Made by a program: the position numbers and the translations under genes. Shown here piece by piece: positions 1 to 9,415 of a stretch of 64,000 nt of DNA. Source of the DNA: Arthrobacter oryzae (GTDB lineage Bacteria; Actinomycetota; Actinomycetes; Actinomycetales; Micrococcaceae); assembly GCF_030812315.1 (NCBI RefSeq), contig NZ_JAUSSM010000005.1, positions 1-64,000 of the forward strand. Direction: 5' to 3'. The notes under the pieces are model-generated. The model saw only the letters and a program-made list of their open reading frames with translations, was not told the DNA's origin and made no database searches. Numbering within the stretch: position 1 is the stretch's first letter; each line of letters begins with the position of its first letter.

Positions 1-154
1 TCGTCCCCCCAACCCCCCCCCGGGGCGGCGCCGGGCCGCCCGTGCGGGTTCCTCTTCTATAGGGTTGTTTTGGTGCTCATCATGGCGGGGTGTGGGGGGG
101 GGGGGGGGGGGGGGCCCCCCCCCCCCCCCCCGGCCCCTTCGCCGTCGTCCGCTG
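1..154. other. Low-complexity start of window, probable contig edge
   Basis: This stretch holds no gene. It contains C runs near positions 4-20 and then about 21 consecutive G (94-114) followed directly by about 17 C (115-131), a perfect homopolymer palindrome. Natural bacterial DNA rarely keeps such a tract, and long-read or short-read assemblers often generate such sequence at contig ends. I read it as low-quality sequence, although a GC hairpin downstream of the acetyltransferase gene cannot be excluded. Confidence 0.6.
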
Positions 155-799
155 CTAGAGCCCCAAGTACTTGGCAGTCGCTTCGTGGCCTTCCACCTTC
201 AGGGTCCAGTCGGGGCGCTTGAATGATTCCGGGGTGACTCGGACCATTTGGACGTCCTGCCTGATGCCAGCCCAGGACCTGCGGGCCACACCGTTGAGTT
301 CGTAACCGAGGGACCGGGAGACGCCCAGGGATTTTTCGTTCCAGGCGGCTGCCTCGGACTCTGCGACCTCCGCTTTCAGGTAGTCGAAGGCGTAGCTGAC
401 GACGGCGGCCCGCATTTCCTTGCCCATGCCCCGGCCGTGCACGGACTTCCTGAGCCAGGAGCCCGTCGTGACCGTGCGCAGGATTCCGAAATCCTTGGCC
501 TCAATGTCCTGGCAGCCGATGATCTGGCCGTCGTGCCAGACGCCCAGGAGCATCGTCCAGGCTTCGGGAGTAACCCCGGCACGGCAGCGCCAGTACCACT
601 GCGCCATGTTGGGGGCCAGTTTCTCGGCGGGAAATTCGTTCCACGGCGTGCTGAAGGGGCTGCGGCCTGGTTCGCTGATGCCCGAGAGCGCAGCTTCGAC
701 GGCCGCAGGGATGTCGTCGTCCCGGATCGGCCTCATTACCAGCCGGGGTGTCGTCAGGGTGAGGCCCAGGGGCGGCCAGATGTCGGAGAGGTCGGTCAT
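155..799 (-). CDS. GNAT-family N-acetyltransferase
   Basis: A 214-residue protein of the GCN5-related acetyltransferase type, close to the RimJ/RimL group, which transfers acetyl from acetyl-CoA to an amine. The N-terminal segment (about residues 12-25, LTTPRLVMRPIRDDDI) is the classic first strand of this group. The acetyl-CoA binding loop is seen as SVHGRGMGKEMRAA near residue 120. A late strand with NEKSLGVSRSLGYELNG matches the usual N-x-x-S-x-x-x-x-x-x-x-GY ending. The substrate cannot be told from sequence. The ATG lies exactly six bases after a TAAGCT -10 box (806-811), so the transcript is probably leaderless and the gene is transcribed alone. Confidence 0.85.
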   Translation of the reverse strand: MTDLSDIWPPLGLTLTTPRLVMRPIRDDDIPAAVEAALSGISEPGRSPFSTPWNEFPAEKLAPNMAQWYWRCRAGVTPEAWTMLLGVWHDGQIIGCQDIEAKDFGILRTVTTGSWLRKSVHGRGMGKEMRAAVVSYAFDYLKAEVAESEAAAWNEKSLGVSRSLGYELNGVARRSWAGIRQDVQMVRVTPESFKRPDWTLKVEGHEATAKYLGL

Positions 800-805
800 C
801 AGGGA

Positions 806-811
806 AGCTTA
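806..811 (-). promoter_or_regulatory. -10 box of leaderless acetyltransferase gene
   Basis: TAAGCT on the minus strand, with exactly six bases between it and the ATG at 799. This spacing places the transcription start at or next to the A of the start codon. No Shine-Dalgarno sequence fits in the gap. Confidence 0.5.
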
Positions 812-826
812 GCCTCTGTGCAGCGC

Positions 827-1624
827 TCAACCAGTCACACGCCGCGGGGAGATGTCCCAGCTGATGTGGCGGCGGACGTCGGTCAGGTTCATGGATTCCG
901 CGAGGAAGAGGTCATCCAGCATGTACTCGTCCACGGCCAGGATCCGGAGCCAGTGGCCGAAGTCCTTCCGTTCGTCCTCCAGGGAGCGGCTTGAAACGCA
1001 CACTCCGGTGGCGAGGTCGATCCGGACGAGGTTGCGGCCCGGCCGGCACAGCGGCGCTTCGTGGTCTGACGGGGTGTAGGCGGCATTGGGAACCACGATG
1101 GTTTCCAGTGCGGGGCGCCCCTCATGGTCCACGGCGGTGATGGTGCCGAGTTCCACCGCGTTGGTGTTCGGAAATTCGATGGGAACCGGGGCGTTGCCGG
1201 CCAGTTCCACCGGATCCAGCGCCGCGGCGAAGTGTCCGTTACCGAAGCAGGGCTCGCCGTAGGCGGCTTCCGGGCGGCGCCGGACCAGGCCGCCGTCGTC
1301 GTACACGGGGGTGACCAACTGCGGGGGCAACAGCCACGACTTCCGGGTGGAACTGACGTAGAACCCGTCCTTTGAGTCATTGATTCCCGTGGTGCTGTGC
1401 AGCACCACACCGGCCGCGGACTCCAACCTGAGGGCGCCGGGCCGGCGCAGCCACGCACGCACGGTGTTGTCCGGGTCAGGGTCAGGGCCGTCGACGTACT
1501 CGAATCGGAGGGTTTGCCACTTCCAGGGCGAGGAACGGCAGAGGTTCCGGAACTTCATGGCCATGTCTGCGGGCCCATTCTGCTGACCGGTTTCCCCCTG
1601 GCGCCTCGCGTCCCATGTCGACAT
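827..1624 (-). CDS. Conserved hypothetical protein
   Basis: A protein of about 265 residues that I do not recognise as a named family. It has no signal peptide or membrane segment. It is rich in aromatic residues and short beta-type motifs such as WKWQTLRFEYVDG near the N-terminus and HWLRILAVDEYMLDDLFLAES near the C-terminus, giving the look of a compact soluble beta protein. The start is chosen at the ATG at 1622-1624 because a TAAACT -10 box ends six bases before it; a GTG two codons upstream would also be open. It is divergent from the prepilin peptidase gene, and the two promoters share about 60 bases. Confidence 0.6.
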   Translation of the reverse strand: MSTWDARRQGETGQQNGPADMAMKFRNLCRSSPWKWQTLRFEYVDGPDPDPDNTVRAWLRRPGALRLESAAGVVLHSTTGINDSKDGFYVSSTRKSWLLPPQLVTPVYDDGGLVRRRPEAAYGEPCFGNGHFAAALDPVELAGNAPVPIEFPNTNAVELGTITAVDHEGRPALETIVVPNAAYTPSDHEAPLCRPGRNLVRIDLATGVCVSSRSLEDERKDFGHWLRILAVDEYMLDDLFLAESMNLTDVRRHISWDISPRRVTG

Positions 1625-1630
1625 ATCCAC

Positions 1631-1636
1631 AGTTTA
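1631..1636 (-). promoter_or_regulatory. -10 box of leaderless hypothetical gene
   Basis: TAAACT on the minus strand, six bases before the ATG at 1624. It decides that start over the GTG at 1630, which directly adjoins the box. Confidence 0.45.
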
Positions 1637-1670
1637 CGCGCGGGCTCAGCGGCGGGGCGGGAAAATCCAG

Positions 1671-1676
1671 TAGCAT
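1671..1676 (+). promoter_or_regulatory. -10 box of leaderless prepilin peptidase gene
   Basis: TAGCAT followed by six bases and then the GTG start at 1683. The upstream GAGG touches the start codon and is too close to act as a ribosome binding site. Confidence 0.45.
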
Positions 1677-1682
1677 CCGAGG

Positions 1683-2243
1683 GTGATCCAACGACTGGGC
1701 GAACTTTGGGAATCCACCCCGCTGGCCTTTTGGCTGGTGCTGGCGGCCTGCGCCTACTTCGGCGTGATGGCCGTGCGGCTTACCGTCATCGACGTCAGGC
1801 ACCACCTGCTGCCCAACAGGATTGTGTTCCCGTCCTACGCCGTGGGAGGCGTGCTGCTGCTGGCAGCGGCGGCCACGGTGCTGGTATCCGGCGCCGACGT
1901 CGAGGCTGTGCCCGACGGCGCCGCCCGGCTTTTCGGGCTCCCCGGGGTTCGGATCCTGGCCGGGGGAGCGGTGCTGTGGCTTTTCTACTTCATCCTGCGA
2001 ATGGTCTATCCGCCCGGGATGGGGTTCGGCGACGTGAAACTCGCAGGGGTGCTGGGCATGTACCTCGGCTACCTCGGCTGGGGGCACGTGTTCGCCGGGA
2101 CCTTCGCCGCGTTCCTTCTGGGCGGCCTCTGGAGCCTTGGCCTGCTCGCCGCCCGCCGCGGAACGCTCAAATCGGACATCCCGTTCGGCCCCTTTATGCT
2201 GGCCGGTACGGCCGCCGCGATGCTGCTGCTGCCTGCGGGCTGA
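1683..2243 (+). CDS. A24-family prepilin peptidase (TadV/CpaA-like)
   Basis: A 186-residue polytopic membrane protein with about five or six hydrophobic segments. The signature of type IV prepilin peptidases is visible: an aspartate in VIDVRHHLLPN (about residues 36-47), and the second catalytic aspartate in GMGFGDVKLAGVLG (about residues 110-124). These are the two membrane aspartates that cleave prepilin leader peptides. The protein lacks the N-terminal methyltransferase domain of classical PilD, as in the Tad/Flp subfamily. No pilin or assembly gene lies beside it, so it is an orphan within the window. The GTG start sits six bases after a -10 box. Confidence 0.85.
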   Translation: MIQRLGELWESTPLAFWLVLAACAYFGVMAVRLTVIDVRHHLLPNRIVFPSYAVGGVLLLAAAATVLVSGADVEAVPDGAARLFGLPGVRILAGGAVLWLFYFILRMVYPPGMGFGDVKLAGVLGMYLGYLGWGHVFAGTFAAFLLGGLWSLGLLAARRGTLKSDIPFGPFMLAGTAAAMLLLPAG

Positions 2244-2268
2244 GAGTCTGGGCGATCCCTGCTGAGGT

Positions 2269-2274
2269 TAGGCT
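2269..2274 (+). promoter_or_regulatory. -10 box of leaderless Nudix gene
   Basis: TAGGCT followed by six bases and the ATG at 2281, giving a leaderless arrangement with no ribosome binding site between them. Confidence 0.5.
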
Positions 2275-2280
2275 GAACGT

Positions 2281-2751
2281 ATGCCAGCACCTGATTTCGT
2301 CCTCAGACTCCGCGAAAAAATAGGCCATGACCCGCTGTGGGTTCCCGCCGTGCGGGGAGTAGTTTTCAACGACGACGGCCACGTCCTGCTGGGCCAGCGC
2401 TCGGACAACGGCAGGTGGGCCCTGATCTCCGGAATGCTGGAACCCGGCGAGCACCCCGCGCCCGGCCTGGTGCGGGAGATCTTCGAGGAGACCGCCGTCG
2501 TGGCCGAAACGGAGCGTCTGGTGTCGGTGGGCGTTGTGGGCCCCGTGACCTTCCCCAACGGCGACGTGTGCGACTTCCTGGACATCGTGTTCCGCTGCCG
2601 CCACGTCTCCGGCGAAGCGCGCGTTAACGACGACGAATCCCTGGCCGTGGGCTGGTTTCCACTGGACGGGCTGCCGGAGCTCAGGCCCGGAGACCGGGAA
2701 TGCATCCGACGGGCGATGCTGCCGGAGGACTCGGTCCACTACGAACCCTGA
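2281..2751 (+). CDS. Nudix hydrolase
   Basis: A 156-residue soluble hydrolase of nucleoside-diphosphate-linked substrates. The Nudix box runs from about residue 56 to 78 and shows G-x5-E-x7-R-E-I-F-E-E-T-A-V, so the metal-binding REUXEE core is intact, while the canonical glycine near the end is alanine. The N-terminal DFVLRLREKIGHDPLWVPAVRGVVF is typical of actinobacterial MutT-like proteins acting on ADP-sugars or NADH-like substrates, but the substrate is not readable here. It is transcribed from its own leaderless promoter and converges on the exporter gene. Confidence 0.88.
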   Translation: MPAPDFVLRLREKIGHDPLWVPAVRGVVFNDDGHVLLGQRSDNGRWALISGMLEPGEHPAPGLVREIFEETAVVAETERLVSVGVVGPVTFPNGDVCDFLDIVFRCRHVSGEARVNDDESLAVGWFPLDGLPELRPGDRECIRRAMLPEDSVHYEP

Positions 2752-2784
2752 GCCTCCGGCAGCGCACTCCTGGCCGTTGGTGCT

Positions 2785-5100
<2,316 letters not shown>

Positions 5101-5111
<11 letters not shown>

Positions 5112-5127
5112 TCAGAATGAGTGCAAA
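5101..5127. promoter_or_regulatory. Perfect inverted repeat operator at tetR start
   Basis: Arms TTTGCACTCATT and AATGAGTGCAAA are exact reverse complements separated by CAG, giving a 27-bp site. It covers the proposed ATG of the TetR gene (5109-5111). An AT-rich element on the minus strand at 5126-5131 (TAAATT) could be the -10 box. Size, symmetry and position fit a TetR-family operator that blocks transcription of its own operon. Confidence 0.75.
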
Positions 5128-5146
5128 TTTAGGTTTTCCTGCTTAG

Positions 5147-5207
5147 AGTTTTTGTCCAGATAATGGGGGCTCGTGGGCCTCTAAGTCCCTTCGTTTGGAC
5201 AAAAACT
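5147..5207. repeat. Spaced 12-bp inverted repeat
   Basis: AGTTTTTGTCCA (5147-5158) and its exact complement TGGACAAAAACT (5196-5207) flank 37 bases between the tetR operator and the fumC terminator. Either a second regulator site for the efflux operon or a weak hairpin is possible. I see no gene here. Confidence 0.5.
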
Positions 5208-5214
5208 GCAGAGA

Positions 5215-5263
5215 ACGACGGCGGCCGCCCGCCTTCGCTGGGAAGGTGGGCGGCCGCCGTCGT
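5215..5263 (-). terminator. Strong hairpin terminator after fumC
   Basis: Sixteen-base perfect arms (5215-5230 and 5248-5263, GC-rich) enclose a 17-base loop and lie 13 bases beyond the fumC stop. There is no long U run, which is usual for actinobacterial terminators. Confidence 0.75.
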
Positions 5264-5275
5264 ACTTCTGGGAAA

Positions 5276-6697
5276 CTAGGCCTTGTGCGGCGGGCGGGTC
5301 ATGGACATGACGTCAAGGGCGGTGTCCAGCTGCTCTTCGGTCAGCTCGCCGCGCTCCAGGAAGCCCATGGCCACGACGGTCTCACGGATGGTGAGGCCCT
5401 CGGCCACGGCCTTCTTGGCGATCTTGGCGGCGTTTTCGTAGCCGATGAACTTGTTCAGCGGCGTGACGATGGACGGCGAGGCCTCGGCGAGGAAGCGTGC
5501 GCGCTCCACATTGGCGGTGATGCCGTCGATCATCTTGTCGGCCATGACGCGGCTGGTGTTGGCCAGCAGGCGCACCGACTCGAGCAGGTTGGCTGCCATC
5601 ACGGGGATGCCCACGTTCAGTTCGAAGGCGCCGTTGGTTCCGGACCAGGCAATGGCGGTGTCGTTGCCGATGACCTGGGCGCAGACCATGATGGACGCCT
5701 CGCAGATGACGGGGTTGACCTTGCCCGGCATGATCGAGGAGCCCGGCTGGAGGTCCGGGATGGCGATTTCGCCGAGGCCGGTGTTGGGACCGGAGCCCAT
5801 CCAGCGGAGGTCGTTGTTGATCTTCATGAAGGAGATCGCGATGTTGCGCAGCTGGCTGGAGGCTTCGATGAGGCCGTCGCGGTTGGCCTGGGCCTCGAAG
5901 TGGTCGCGTGCTTCGGTCAGCGGCAGGCCGGTATCGGTGGCGAGCAGTTCGATGACGCGCTCGGGGAACCCGGCAGGAGTGTTGATGCCGGTGCCCACGG
6001 CGGTTCCGCCGAGGGGAACTTCAGCGACGCGGGGGAGGGAGGCGTTGATGCGCTCGATGCCGTAGCGGACCTGGGCGGCGTAGCCGCCGAACTCCTGGCC
6101 CAGCGTCACCGGGGTGGCATCCATGAGGTGCGTACGGCCGGACTTCACAACGTCCTTGAACTCCACGGCCTTGCGCTCCAGCGACTCGGCGAGGTAGCCG
6201 AGGGCCGGGATGAGGTCGTTGATCAGGGCCGATGTGGCTGCAACGTGCACCGACGTCGGGAAGACGTCGTTGGAGGACTGCGAGGCGTTGACGTGGTCGT
6301 TGGGGTGGACCACCTTGTCGCTTCCGGCGGCCTTGAGGGCACGGGTGGCAAGTTCAGCGAGGACCTCGTTGGTGTTCATGTTGGAGGACGTGCCGGAGCC
6401 GGTTTGGAAGACGTCGATGGGGAAATCGCCGTCGTACTTCCCGGCGGCAACCTCATCGGCGGCATCCGCGATCGCCTTGGCCAGCTCGCCGTCGAGCACT
6501 CCAAGTTCTGCGTTGGCCTGGGCGGCAGCCTTCTTGACCCGGGCGAGGGCCTCGATGTGTGCGCGTTCCAGGGTCTTGCCGGAAATGGGGAAGTTTTCAA
6601 CTGCACGCTGCGTCTGTGCACGGTACAGGGCGTTCACGGGGACGCGGACTTCGCCCATCGTGTCATGTTCAATGCGGAATTCTTCAGTGGAAGTCAT
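5276..6697 (-). CDS. fumC: Class II fumarate hydratase (fumarase C)
   Basis: A 473-residue cytosolic TCA-cycle enzyme that interconverts fumarate and L-malate, active as a homotetramer without an iron-sulfur cluster. The superfamily signature [11 protein letters not shown] is present near residue 320, with its catalytic serine loop. The substrate motifs [13 protein letters not shown] (about residue 110) and [17 protein letters not shown] (about residue 190) match fumarase rather than aspartase. Length agrees with the family. The ATG follows a TAAGCT -10 box by six bases, so the mRNA is probably leaderless. A strong hairpin follows the gene. Confidence 0.96.
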   Translation of the reverse strand: MTSTEEFRIEHDTMGEVRVPVNALYRAQTQRAVENFPISGKTLERAHIEALARVKKAAAQANAELGVLDGELAKAIADAADEVAAGKYDGDFPIDVFQTGSGTSSNMNTNEVLAELATRALKAAGSDKVVHPNDHVNASQSSNDVFPTSVHVAATSALINDLIPALGYLAESLERKAVEFKDVVKSGRTHLMDATPVTLGQEFGGYAAQVRYGIERINASLPRVAEVPLGGTAVGTGINTPAGFPERVIELLATDTGLPLTEARDHFEAQANRDGLIEASSQLRNIAISFMKINNDLRWMGSGPNTGLGEIAIPDLQPGSSIMPGKVNPVICEASIMVCAQVIGNDTAIAWSGTNGAFELNVGIPVMAANLLESVRLLANTSRVMADKMIDGITANVERARFLAEASPSIVTPLNKFIGYENAAKIAKKAVAEGLTIRETVVAMGFLERGELTEEQLDTALDVMSMTRPPHKA

Positions 6698-6703
6698 GGG
6701 GCT

Positions 6704-6709
6704 AGCTTA
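6704..6709 (-). promoter_or_regulatory. -10 box of leaderless fumC
   Basis: TAAGCT on the minus strand, with six bases before the ATG at 6697. Confidence 0.5.
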
Positions 6710-6749
6710 GGGCGATTGGCGGCCGGGACTAAAACCGTGAAGGGCTTGC

Positions 6750-6771
6750 GTCGGCGCCGGAAGGCGCCGAC
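6750..6771 (-). terminator. Hairpin terminator after carbonic anhydrase gene
   Basis: GTCGGCGCC and GGCGCCGAC (nine-base arms) with a GGAA tetraloop, 13 bases downstream of the carbonic anhydrase stop codon and just upstream of fumC. Confidence 0.7.
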
Positions 6772-6783
6772 GGCGGTAGTCCC

Positions 6784-7398
6784 TTAGAGGTCGCCGATTC
6801 CCGAAACGAGGTCCGCCCGGCCCTCCGCGAGGCTGTAAGACAGGCCGATGACTGCGGCGCGCCCGGTCTCAATTGCGGTGGAAATCACACGCGAGCTGTC
6901 GACCAGCCGCTGCGAAGTCTGCTTGACGTGCTCCACCACCATGTCGTTGACCTCGGTCTCGTTGTTGCGGAGGGAGGTCAGGACGGACGGTGTGATCCGC
7001 TCGACGAGGTCGCGTATGAAGCCGACCGGCATCTTGCCCGTTTCAACGGCCGTCTTTGTGGCGCTGACGGCGCCGCAGCTGTCGTGTCCGAGGACCACGA
7101 TCAGCGGAACGCCGAGCACGCCGATGCTGTATTCAAGCGAGCCCAGCACGGCGTCGTCAATCACCTGGCCGGCGGTGCGGACCACGAAGGCGTCCCCCAG
7201 GCCGAGGTCAAAGATGATTTCCGCCGCAAGCCGGGAGTCCGAGCAGCCGAAGATAACAGCGAATGGGTGCTGATTCTCAACGAGTGAGGAACGCCGGGAC
7301 GCGTCCTGGTTGGGATGGGAGGATTCGCCGGCGACGAAGCGTTCATTTCCTTCGCGCAGTCGCCGCCAAGCCAGCGCGGGAGTCAGGTAAGTAGCCAC
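6784..7398 (-). CDS. Beta-class carbonic anhydrase
   Basis: A 204-residue zinc enzyme that interconverts CO2 and bicarbonate. The zinc ligands are seen in the two motifs CSDSR (about residues 52-56) and HDSCGA (about residues 104-109), with the Asp-Arg dyad of the first motif intact. The hydrophobic core segment VVRTAGQVIDDAVLGSLEY is typical of the family. The length is near the common beta-CA size. It is monocistronic, starting at a GTG six bases after a TAAAGT box and ending at a hairpin terminator, and it supplies bicarbonate for carboxylating enzymes. Confidence 0.94.
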   Translation of the reverse strand: MATYLTPALAWRRLREGNERFVAGESSHPNQDASRRSSLVENQHPFAVIFGCSDSRLAAEIIFDLGLGDAFVVRTAGQVIDDAVLGSLEYSIGVLGVPLIVVLGHDSCGAVSATKTAVETGKMPVGFIRDLVERITPSVLTSLRNNETEVNDMVVEHVKQTSQRLVDSSRVISTAIETGRAAVIGLSYSLAEGRADLVSGIGDL

Positions 7399-7404
7399 GG
7401 GGCC

Positions 7405-7410
7405 ACTTTA
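7405..7410 (-). promoter_or_regulatory. -10 box of leaderless carbonic anhydrase gene
   Basis: TAAAGT on the minus strand, six bases before the GTG at 7398. It overlaps the last codon region of the upstream DUF4245 gene. Confidence 0.5.
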
Positions 7411-8097
7411 CGGTGAAGGGGAGGCCGAGGGTGAAACCGTTGCGGCCGGGTTACTTTCCAGCGACTTCACGACGGCGTCCGCCAGGACCGCGAACTCGTC
7501 CAGTTGCGCCGTGCCTGTCAGGACGACGGTGGTGCCCTTGTGCTCGAGCACCATGCTCTTCTCGCCTTTGCCTGTATCCCGGAGTTCCCAATCGAGGCCC
7601 CCGGCGTTGCGGCTTCCCGTGACCGGGGCATTCTTCGTCTGCTGCAGAAGCCAGGTGGGATTAGCCCGCGCGGTCTGGACGAGGCCGATGAAGGATTCCT
7701 TGGGCGTGAGGTAGCCAACCTCCCACACGGGCACCCCGCTGCCCGTTCCGGACTCCCAGCGCGCGTAATTCGGACTGAATGTGTCGCCGGCTTCGGGCGC
7801 CACAGGTGTGAATCCCGCCACACCTGCGGCGTTCTGGGCGACGGCGCTGACGTTGACGTTGGGCCGGTAACCGTCGGACTTCGGCGAAGGGTTCATCAAG
7901 ACGATGGGGAGAAATGCGGCGACACTCACGACCAGGGCGATGATCATCCCGATGACCGAGGCGTTGGCCCTTTTCGCCGCCGCAGCGCGGATAACGGGCT
8001 TAACCACGGGTGCATCGGCAGCGCCGGCGGTGCCCGCGGGGGAGCCGGTGCTGGGCGTCTGGGACTCGGGGGTGGACTTGTCCTGCGTTTCGCTCAC
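7408..8097 (-). CDS. DUF4245 family membrane-anchored protein
   Basis: A protein of about 229 residues. A low-complexity cytoplasmic N-terminus rich in Ser, Thr and Pro precedes one membrane helix (VIGMIIALVVSVAAFLPIVLM, around residue 45-65). The extracytoplasmic domain contains SPNYARWESGTGSGVPVWEVGYLTPKESFIGLVQT, which is characteristic of DUF4245. Its function is not known. The GTG at 8097 (VSETQDK...) is preferred because the longest open frame would run into the opposing glpX start; an ATG at 8115 is the alternative. The gene is commonly seen divergent from glpX in actinobacteria, as here. Confidence 0.75.
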   Translation of the reverse strand: MSETQDKSTPESQTPSTGSPAGTAGAADAPVVKPVIRAAAAKRANASVIGMIIALVVSVAAFLPIVLMNPSPKSDGYRPNVNVSAVAQNAAGVAGFTPVAPEAGDTFSPNYARWESGTGSGVPVWEVGYLTPKESFIGLVQTARANPTWLLQQTKNAPVTGSRNAGGLDWELRDTGKGEKSMVLEHKGTTVVLTGTAQLDEFAVLADAVVKSLESNPAATVSPSASPSP

Positions 8098-8187
8098 GCT
8101 TCTATAGTCGCCCATGTGAACGCTGTTCTCACATTCGTGCCATTCCGCCGGTGAGGAAACGCCGCGTTTCACGGGGTGGTCATCCCA

Positions 8188-8216
8188 TGACCTTCGGATG
8201 CTCCCGCGACTATGAT
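8188..8216 (+). promoter_or_regulatory. Probable glpX promoter
   Basis: TGACCT (8188-8193) and TATGAT (8211-8216) are separated by 17 bases and lie about 80 bases upstream of glpX. The fit to a primary sigma promoter is good in the -10 box and moderate in the -35 box. Confidence 0.5.
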
Positions 8217-8294
8217 CAGTACCAGAGGAATCACCGTGACGGACTGATACCGGCCGCACGGGTTCAATGATCGCCACTCGAAGAAGAGGTTCAC

Positions 8295-9332
8295 GTGTCA
8301 CCAGCGCCTATGACCCAGCAGTATTCCACGATTTCCCCGTCGCTTGCCGTTGGCATTGACGAGCCGGACCGAAACCTTGCCCTGGAACTTGTCCGCGTCA
8401 CCGAAGCCGCGGCAATCGCCGGTGGCCACTGGGTAGGCTTCGGCGACAAGAACAAGGCTGACGGCGCAGCAGTCGACGCCATGCGTTCCTTCCTCCAGAC
8501 CGTCCACTTCAATGGTGTTGTGGTCATCGGTGAAGGCGAGAAGGACGAAGCTCCCATGCTTTTCAATGGCGAGCACGTAGGCGACGGCACCGGCCCCGAG
8601 TGCGATGTCGCCGTCGACCCCATCGACGGAACCCGCCTGACTGCCCTGGGCATCAACAACGCCCTCGCCGTCCTGGCCGTCGCCGAGCGCGGCTCCATGT
8701 TCGACCCCTCCGCCGTGTTCTACATGGAGAAGCTCGTCACGGGCCCGGAAGCGGCGGACATGGTCGACCTGCGGCTCCCCGTCAAGCAGAACCTGCACTT
8801 GATCGCCAAGGCGAAGGGCGTCAAGGTCAACCAGCTGAACGTCATGATCCTGGACCGGGACCGCCACCGTCCCCTCGTGGAGGAAATCCGCGAAGCCGGT
8901 GCCCGGACCAAGTTCATTATGGACGGCGACGTCGCCGGCGCCATCGCTGCAGCCCGCTCCGGCACCGGCGTTGACGCGCTCATGGGCATCGGCGGAACGC
9001 CGGAAGGCATCGTGGCGGCCTGCGCCATCAAGTCCCTCGGCGGCGTCATCCAGGGCCGCCTCTGGCCCACGAGCGATGACGAGAAGCAGAAGGCCATCGA
9101 CGCCGGCCACGACCTCGAGCGTGTGCTTTCCACCAACGACCTCGTCTCCAGCGACAACTGCTACTTCGCGGCCACGGGCATCACCGACGGCGACCTCCTC
9201 AAGGGCGTGCGTTACTCCAAGGACAAGGTCCTCACGCAGTCGATCGTCATGCGGTCCAAGTCCGGCACCATCCGCTTCGTGGACGGCGAGCACCAGGCCA
9301 GCAAGTGGGAAGGCTACGCCCGCAAGAGCTAG
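8295..9332 (+). CDS. glpX: Class II fructose-1,6-bisphosphatase
   Basis: A 345-residue gluconeogenic enzyme that removes the 1-phosphate of fructose 1,6-bisphosphate. The metal and substrate motifs of the lithium-sensitive phosphatase fold are present: an acidic pocket in VVVIGEGEKDEAPML and the DPIDGTRLTALG signature near residue 110. Actinobacteria generally rely on this GlpX-type enzyme as their only FBPase. The GTG start is fixed by a purine-rich ribosome binding site AAGAAGAGG five bases upstream, which argues against the ATG five codons later. A hairpin shared with the convergent gene ends the transcript. Confidence 0.95.
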   Translation: MSPAPMTQQYSTISPSLAVGIDEPDRNLALELVRVTEAAAIAGGHWVGFGDKNKADGAAVDAMRSFLQTVHFNGVVVIGEGEKDEAPMLFNGEHVGDGTGPECDVAVDPIDGTRLTALGINNALAVLAVAERGSMFDPSAVFYMEKLVTGPEAADMVDLRLPVKQNLHLIAKAKGVKVNQLNVMILDRDRHRPLVEEIREAGARTKFIMDGDVAGAIAAARSGTGVDALMGIGGTPEGIVAACAIKSLGGVIQGRLWPTSDDEKQKAIDAGHDLERVLSTNDLVSSDNCYFAATGITDGDLLKGVRYSKDKVLTQSIVMRSKSGTIRFVDGEHQASKWEGYARKS

Positions 9333-9362
9333 TCCCTCCGTTTTACGGAACGTCCGTCGTTG

Positions 9363-9382
9363 AGCGCGAACGGACACTTGAG
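9363..9382 (+). repeat. 20-bp intergenic repeat, copy 1
   Basis: AGCGCGAACGGACACTTGAG, the same 20 bases as copies at 10422, 10467 and 10499. This copy contributes to the glpX terminator hairpin. Confidence 0.85.
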
Positions 9383-9415
9383 GCCCTGAATCCTGGCGAT
9401 TCGGGGCCTCAGGTG
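9375..9415. terminator. Bidirectional hairpin between glpX and the nuclease-like gene
   Basis: Eighteen-base arms (9375-9392 and 9398-9415) pair completely except for two G-U positions, with a five-base loop. The hairpin lies between two convergent genes and its right arm enters the last codons of the minus-strand gene. The left arm is built partly from the 20-bp repeat described separately. Confidence 0.7.

Noticed and set aside
5195..6787. 530-codon plus-strand open frame over fumC
   Set aside because: It is antisense to fumC, which has complete family motifs. The open frame comes from high GC codon bias.
8118..8128. GAAC-N3-GTTC as a LexA/SOS box before the DUF4245 gene
   Set aside because: The usual Gram-positive box has four central bases, and neither neighbour is a DNA-damage gene.
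8098..8301. N-terminal extension of the DUF4245 gene to 8301
   Set aside because: It would overlap the glpX start and its promoter, and the added residues look non-coding (no conserved pattern).
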